From assembly GCA_028724525.1 (NCBI GenBank), contig JAQYCV010000007.1, forward strand, positions 1 through 46,840: a stretch of 46,840 bases of DNA, read 5' to 3'. This DNA comes from Clostridiales bacterium. GTDB lineage: Bacteria; Bacillota; Clostridia; Saccharofermentanales; DTU023. Below, one piece after another: positions 42,715-46,840 of the stretch; positions within the stretch are counted from its first letter, which is position 1; the number at the start of each line of letters is the position of its first letter. Position numbers and translations under genes: made by a program. Below the pieces are notes generated by a model, which saw only the letters and a program-made list of their open reading frames with translations, was not told the DNA's origin and made no database searches.

Positions 42715-42743
42715 ATTAAAGCAAGTTGCAGCAAAATAGTCAA
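42715..42743 (-). promoter_or_regulatory. Promoter of the ferredoxin gene
   Basis: TTGACT and TTTAAT on the minus strand are separated by 17 bases; the leader is about 90 bases. Farther down the leader, two mutually exclusive stems can form around 42644-42678 (CAAGTGG/CCACTTG against GGCAAG/CTTGCC). Confidence 0.65.
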
Positions 42744-42775
42744 CAGGTCTGCAGGCCTAAGCTAAGCCTCTAGTC

Positions 42776-43702
42776 CTATTGGGTATCAGTCTCTCCGCCT
42801 CGATCTAGAAGGTTAAAGAGCAAGGACAAAAGGATGCCCAAGGCAACTGCGCCCGCAGAGATGAGAAGGGCTGGCAGAAGCCCCAGAGACATGCTTTCCA
42901 GAGACTGGGGAGAAAGGCCGGGACCTACCACCGTAGGGAAGATGGCCAGAGATGATCCCAAGACCAAGCCAAGAATGGTGTGATAGATGCAGGCATAATG
43001 GCGGTCTAAAAGATAATTAAAGGGTTTGGCCAGGCCCAAAATACAAATGGCGCCCCCCAAAGCTAAAGGAATGAGGGCCGGCCAGTCCAAGTCCTTGATT
43101 GCGTCTGACATGGGTTTATAGAGGCCAAAATACATGAGGAAATTCGAAGGGCTAAGGCCTGGCACAATAAAGCCCAGGCCTACCATGGCGCCCACGAAAA
43201 ACCAAATCAAAGTATTAGGCGCAAGCGTCAGAAAGGTCTGGTCACCCAAGAGCATCAGCAGGAAGAGGGCAAGGGCCGCTAGACACATAGTCCAGATATC
43301 ACCCTTCCTTCTGCCATGCAGGCCTGCCTCTGCCCAAAGCGAGGGGAAGGTGCCAATCACCAAGCCAATAAAAAGGCAGGTAAAAAAAGCCTCATAGGAG
43401 CCTAGTGCAGCCGATACAAAAAAGGCGAAAATAAAGACACCGGTTAAGCCACCCAAACCCAAGGGCAAAAAGTAGACGATGTTGGCGCCCAATCTATAAA
43501 AAGGCCGGCCCAAAAAGCGCATGATGGGCGTATAGACCTTAAAAATAACAGAAAGAACACCGCCGGAAAGGCCAGGCAGGATGGCACCAATGCCAATTAA
43601 AATGCCCTTTAGATAGCGTAAAATGACGGCTTTAAAACCCTCGCCCAGAGGAGGATCAAAACCAGGACTCTGGCTGAGTCTGAGATCGGACTGCCTATTC
43701 AT
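42776..43702 (-). CDS. popT: DUF368 protein (PopT-type undecaprenyl-phosphate transporter)
   Basis: 308 residues with eight or nine hydrophobic segments. GIGAILPGLSGGVLSVIFKVY near residue 37 and GFIVPGLSPSNFLMYFGLY near 175 are the repeated PG(L/V)S motifs of DUF368. Members of this family return undecaprenyl phosphate across the membrane for cell-wall synthesis. Assignment to the family is firm; the role is by homology. It is the last gene of an operon with two PII genes and a DUF1538 gene, 15 bases after the upstream stop. Confidence 0.88.
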   Translation of the reverse strand: MNRQSDLRLSQSPGFDPPLGEGFKAVILRYLKGILIGIGAILPGLSGGVLSVIFKVYTPIMRFLGRPFYRLGANIVYFLPLGLGGLTGVFIFAFFVSAALGSYEAFFTCLFIGLVIGTFPSLWAEAGLHGRRKGDIWTMCLAALALFLLMLLGDQTFLTLAPNTLIWFFVGAMVGLGFIVPGLSPSNFLMYFGLYKPMSDAIKDLDWPALIPLALGGAICILGLAKPFNYLLDRHYACIYHTILGLVLGSSLAIFPTVVGPGLSPQSLESMSLGLLPALLISAGAVALGILLSLLFNLLDRGGETDTQ

Positions 43703-43717
43703 ACTGCAAGGAGACCT

Positions 43718-44029
43718 CTACGATTTCCGATTATCCAAGCCCCGGACTGAATAAGCGGGCAGAGAACAGAGCAAACCTGTGCCTGCCTGATTAAAGTCAA
43801 AGTGCTCTTGTAGGGCCTGTATCATGCCCTGGATTTTTGCCTTGTCTACCACCAAAATCACCAAGGAGACTTGGTGTTCTATAGCGATATTGAGGAAGCA
43901 CTGTTCCGGGTGATTGCTAGCCCCTCTTCCGCGTAAGATGGTAGCTCCCCAGGATCCCTGGGCTTCAGCCAATTCCAACAACTCGTCTACGAGATCTGGT
44001 CGGATAAAAACATGTAAAATTTGCTGCAT
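43718..44029 (-). CDS. Single-domain PII-like regulatory protein
   Basis: 103 residues. HVFIRPDLVDELLELAEAQGSWGATILRGRG resembles the first strand, helix and T-loop entry of GlnB-like proteins, and LVILVVDKAKIQGMIQALQEHF the second half. The T-loop is short and lacks the uridylylated Tyr pattern of GlnB. It starts 2 bases after the tandem PII gene. PII-type trimers usually bind a nucleotide and control a partner, often a membrane transporter. The partner here is probably the DUF1538 protein. Confidence 0.82.
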   Translation of the reverse strand: MQQILHVFIRPDLVDELLELAEAQGSWGATILRGRGASNHPEQCFLNIAIEHQVSLVILVVDKAKIQGMIQALQEHFDFNQAGTGLLCSLPAYSVRGLDNRKS

Positions 44030-44031
44030 AA

Positions 44032-44706
44032 CTAGTCCTCTCGCTCGTAGAGCCCCACGGCTCGAGACACAGGATAAGCAAACTGAATACCTGTGTTTTC
44101 ATTTTGCATGGCGAAATGCTGGTCGAGGGCATCTTCCACCTGGCCTAAGCATTCTGTCTTAAGAATCATGAGCAGGAAGTCTTTTTGCGGCTCGATTTTA
44201 AAATCAAAAATTAAACTCGAGGCCTGACCAGCACCCTTCGCTTCGAGAAAGGTTGCCCCCCTTGCGCCCGCGCTTTCTGCCACTGTGACTGCTTCTTCCC
44301 CTTGGCCCTCGTCAATGATACAACACAGAGCCGCATACTCAACCTGGCTATAATCCAGGGCATTATTCTCAACAATAGATCCCGCATCCTGGTCAGCAAA
44401 GCCATGTAAATATTGGAGAGGGACAGAAAAGGCAATCCCATGGCCTGGCTTATCCAGCTCCAGTTTTTGCTTGGCTAGACTTAAAATCTCCGTAACAACA
44501 TCATGCCTTTGAATGATCATCACGACATCGCGATTGATCTCGTTGAGGCCAAACATACGGAGAAACTTTCCCGGGCGAGAGCCCTTGCCTAAAAATACGC
44601 TAACACCAGTCCTGACTTCACTCTTGAGGTAATTGACCAGGCCGGCCGACTTATTTTGCGGCAGGATGAAAAATAAAAGCTCAAAATTATTTTCTGACGT
44701 GTGCAT
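44032..44706 (-). CDS. Tandem PII-like protein (two PII domains in one chain)
   Basis: 224 residues made of two PII-like units, about 1-115 and 116-224. Unit 1 has FELLFFILPQNKSAGLVNYL, VSVFLGKGSR and VVMIIQRHDVVTEILSLAKQKL. Unit 2 has AALCCIIDEGQGEEAVTVAE, GARGATFLEAKGA and FLLMILKTECLGQVEDAL. GGAGG precedes the start. A tandem protein plus a single-domain PII suggests a mixed trimer-like assembly. It begins 13 bases after the DUF1538 stop. Confidence 0.82.
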   Translation of the reverse strand: MHTSENNFELLFFILPQNKSAGLVNYLKSEVRTGVSVFLGKGSRPGKFLRMFGLNEINRDVVMIIQRHDVVTEILSLAKQKLELDKPGHGIAFSVPLQYLHGFADQDAGSIVENNALDYSQVEYAALCCIIDEGQGEEAVTVAESAGARGATFLEAKGAGQASSLIFDFKIEPQKDFLLMILKTECLGQVEDALDQHFAMQNENTGIQFAYPVSRAVGLYERED

Positions 44707-44719
44707 AGTCTGCCTCCTT

Positions 44720-46258
44720 CTACTGAGCTGAGCCAGCTGAAACAGCCTGGTCAGCCTCTGCCTGACTGCGTTCTTCAGCAGCTAGACGGGCTTCCTTCTT
44801 GGCTTTCGCCATATAGATCAGGCCTAAAAATTGCAAGGCCAGCAAGGGAGAAGTCGCCACCAAAGCAATGACACCGTAGCCCGTCTGGATAACTGTCTCA
44901 GGATTTACGGCATAGGCCGCACCCTGGGCAAAGGCCAGGACAAAGGTCGCCGTCATAGGGCCAGAAACGACGCCGCCCGAGTCAAAGGCAATACCGGTAA
45001 ATAGGTCGCCAGTGACAAAAGCTAAAGCCACAGCAATGATATAGGCCGGCAAGAGAATATACCAGAGTTCTAGGCCAGGCACTAAGATGCGGAGCATAGC
45101 CAGAGCCACAGCTATCGCTACCCCACCAGCCAGGAAGATCATGACCAGCTTACGGGAAATCGCGCCAGCTGTTTGTTGCTGGATCTGCTTAGTTAAAACC
45201 TGGACCGCTGGCTCAGCCAAAACGGTAGTCATGCCCAAGAAAAATCCCAAGGGGAAGAGATACCAAGCCTGGAAGGCCTCAACGATCTTCATGGCGATCA
45301 GGTAACCGGACAGCATAAAGCCACCCTCTACTCCGACCGTAAAAATTGTCAAACCTACAATACAGTAAATTAAACCCACGATGATACGGCTGTAGTCTCT
45401 CCGTCTTGTCTCCTTGGTAAAGCTATTGATGGCAAAGAATATGATAGACAAGGGCAAAATCGCCATCAGGGCCGCTTCAAACATGGGAGATAAAGCATGG
45501 GCAAAGGGCTCAAAAAAGCTCTCTGTCGGCTCGGGAAAGGTCAATTGTCCTTTTAGCTGGGAACCACCCGACAAGATGCCCATGAGAAGGACTACGACCA
45601 CCGCCCCGGAAGAGGCCATACCCACCAAGCCAAAAGATTCGGACCCATCCCGCTTACTATCATGGGTTACCGAGGATAAACCCAAGGCCAGAGCTAAAAG
45701 GAAGGGGGTAGTAATGGCGCCAGTGGTAGCACCGCAAGAATCAAAAGAGAGAGCCAGGTATTCTGTAGGGCTGAAGATGGCTAAGATCAAAATCAGACCA
45801 TAGGCTGTGAGGTAGATATATTTGAGTTGAACATGCTTAATGAGCCGGACGAATCCGAACATAACCATGGTCCCTACGCCTAGGGATATGCCTACCATAA
45901 GCTGCCTATAGCCCAGTTCTCCCTGGGTAAGGCTCTCAATATTCCTAGCCAAAATCATTAAATCTGGTTCTGCAATATTGATTAAAAAGCCCATAGCAAG
46001 GGCAGCTGCGAGAATACCTGGCAAGCTTGACCGGCGTACGATCCCCGCGGAAAGCGATCGGCCGATAGGAGTAATCGCGATATCAATGCCAAGCAGGAAA
46101 ATAGCCAGACCCAGGATAAGCACAAGGGCAGCAAAGATAAATTGGCCCAATTGCAGACCGGTCATGGGCTGAAAAATAAGCTGCAAGATGATGACAAATA
46201 GGCTGACGGGCAGGACAGAGGCAATGACCTCCCGCATTTTTTCTCTTAAAACAGACAA
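44720..46258 (-). CDS. DUF1538 family membrane protein
   Basis: 512 residues, about twelve hydrophobic segments, internally duplicated. Each half has the signature around FDSxG: LALSFDSCGATTGAITTPFLLALALG and GIAFDSGGVVSGPMTATFVLAFAQG. The repeated, inverted-looking layout resembles a transporter, but no substrate is established. It starts at TTG with GGAGG five bases upstream; an ATG seven codons later has poor spacing. It is the first gene of the operon with two PII-like genes and DUF368, which implies PII control of its activity. Confidence 0.88.
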   Translation of the reverse strand: MSVLREKMREVIASVLPVSLFVIILQLIFQPMTGLQLGQFIFAALVLILGLAIFLLGIDIAITPIGRSLSAGIVRRSSLPGILAAALAMGFLINIAEPDLMILARNIESLTQGELGYRQLMVGISLGVGTMVMFGFVRLIKHVQLKYIYLTAYGLILILAIFSPTEYLALSFDSCGATTGAITTPFLLALALGLSSVTHDSKRDGSESFGLVGMASSGAVVVVLLMGILSGGSQLKGQLTFPEPTESFFEPFAHALSPMFEAALMAILPLSIIFFAINSFTKETRRRDYSRIIVGLIYCIVGLTIFTVGVEGGFMLSGYLIAMKIVEAFQAWYLFPLGFFLGMTTVLAEPAVQVLTKQIQQQTAGAISRKLVMIFLAGGVAIAVALAMLRILVPGLELWYILLPAYIIAVALAFVTGDLFTGIAFDSGGVVSGPMTATFVLAFAQGAAYAVNPETVIQTGYGVIALVATSPLLALQFLGLIYMAKAKKEARLAAEERSQAEADQAVSAGSAQ

Positions 46259-46288
46259 GCTGGCCTCCTTCTATGTCTATGTGTTGGG

Positions 46289-46305
46289 AAATAAGACTTA
46301 TTTTA
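46289..46305. promoter_or_regulatory. Palindrome overlapping a -10-like box upstream of DUF1538
   Basis: AAATAAG-A-CTTATTT, a perfect 15-bp palindrome, overlaps TAAAAT (46300-46305 on the minus strand). No good -35 is seen at normal spacing. It lies in the divergent gap to the FAD dehydrogenase gene. Confidence 0.35.
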
Positions 46306-46403
46306 GCAGGTTTAGGGGATATCCGCTATGTAACGGCGGGTCTAGTAAGTGGACAAAATCCCCTGTGTGTGCAGGTAAGCCTCGCTCATGCCATAATGAA
46401 GTT

Positions 46404-46840
46404 ATGAAAAAGTTAGTCGTTACAAATCTTAAGTTGGGCCTGGGCCACAGTCGGCAAGACTTGGATCAAGTCCTGTGCAAGAAGCTAGGTCTGAATCAAG
46501 AGGACTTGCCCTGCCTAGATTATGAAATCGAAGGCCAATCTCTGGATGCGAGAAAAGCCCCCATAGTCTACAACTATCGCTTAGCTCTGGGACCTGAGCT
46601 TAGCAATTGGCTGGTGAAGGCCAAGGCACATATCAAGGATGCCAGCTGGCAAGACCTGCCAGGTCTGGGGGATTGGGCAGACCGGATGCGACAAGCGGGA
46701 GCAGGTCTAAAGATGCAAAAGCTGGACCGTCCCCTGGTAATAGGAAATGGGCCTGCAGGTCTCCTGGCGGCATATGGCTTAGCTCTGGCAGGCTTAAAAC
46801 CCCTCATTCTGGATCAGGGAGAAAAGGTTGATGATCGCGC
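46404..46840 (+). CDS. Uncharacterised FAD-dependent dehydrogenase (COG2509-like), cut by the window end
   Basis: The first 145 residues are present, starting MKKLVVTNLKLGLGHSRQDL. An N-terminal domain of about 110 residues containing VYNYRLAL precedes a dinucleotide-binding motif PLVIGNGPAGLLAAYGLALAG and an acidic strand end LILDQG. This order matches the COG2509 FAD-dependent dehydrogenases. No ribosome binding site is seen before the ATG, and CATAAT ends only six bases upstream, so translation may be leaderless. Divergent from DUF1538. Confidence 0.78.
   Translation, partial: MKKLVVTNLKLGLGHSRQDLDQVLCKKLGLNQEDLPCLDYEIEGQSLDARKAPIVYNYRLALGPELSNWLVKAKAHIKDASWQDLPGLGDWADRMRQAGAGLKMQKLDRPLVIGNGPAGLLAAYGLALAGLKPLILDQGEKVDDR

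Noticed and set aside
1-46840. CRISPR arrays, insertion sequences, rRNA and tRNA genes
   Set aside because: No regularly spaced repeats, transposase motifs or terminal inverted repeats, and no cloverleaf-like or rRNA-like sequence were found on reading the gaps.

Overview
The window is a stretch of chromosome from a Gram-positive anaerobe of the Clostridia type (Bacillota). This rests on the gene orders rpsF-ssb-rpsR-rplI-dnaB-tilS-hpt-ftsH and rpmE-prmC-prfA-tsaC, a FemABX transferase with a VanY/DacB-type peptidase, a 2[4Fe-4S] ferredoxin, EtfBA, and strong AGGAGG-type ribosome binding sites with ATG, GTG and TTG starts. I cannot name a genus. Almost everything is on the minus strand. The exceptions are a FemABX gene, an M15 carboxypeptidase and a partial FAD dehydrogenase near the right end. 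I saw no rRNA or tRNA genes, CRISPR arrays, transposases or integrases.

Layout in window coordinates. (1) 1-7.9 kb: a complete Opp/Dpp-type ABC importer, read binding protein, permease B, permease C, ATPase D, ATPase F. Three of its five subunits carry large extra domains. Permease C has a seven-blade RCC1-like propeller spliced into its first external loop, ATPase F has about 165 extra residues between Walker A and the Q-loop, and the binding protein has an acidic, coiled-coil-like insert. (2) 8.0-14.8 kb: a housekeeping block, rpsF-ssb-rpsR-rplI-dnaB-tilS-hpt-ftsH, with stop/start overlaps. (3) 14.9-35.2 kb: a visibly AT-richer island for ureide (allantoin-type) catabolism. Read from the right it encodes two allantoinase-family hydrolases, (S)-ureidoglycine aminohydrolase AllE, an AllC-like allantoate amidohydrolase, a PucR-type regulator, a second M20 carbamoylase, a DAO-family FAD oxidoreductase, EtfB and EtfA, then a five-gene Dpp-type importer and two TRZ/ATZ-family amidohydrolases. 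(4) 35.5-39.2 kb: rpmE-prmC-prfA-tsaC. (5) 39.4-46.8 kb: FemABX, a short-chain dehydrogenase, an M15 peptidase, a small ferredoxin, and a four-gene operon DUF1538 - tandem PII - PII - DUF368/PopT, followed by the start of an FAD dehydrogenase.

How the island may work. Allantoinase opens allantoin to allantoate, AllC removes one carbamoyl group to give ureidoglycine, and AllE deaminates it to ureidoglycolate. No ureidoglycolate lyase or NAD-dependent dehydrogenase and no carbamoyltransferase is present. The FAD oxidoreductase with EtfBA is therefore a candidate for an unusual flavin-linked oxidation. The duplicated ring-opening hydrolase, carbamoylase and deaminase functions could alternatively serve a second cyclic ureide such as a hydantoin. 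PucR and several near-perfect palindromes near predicted promoters suggest local control.

The most novel items are the RCC1-propeller permease (with its two expanded partner subunits), the paired ureide pathway joined to a flavin/ETF branch, and the DUF1538-PII-PII-DUF368 operon.
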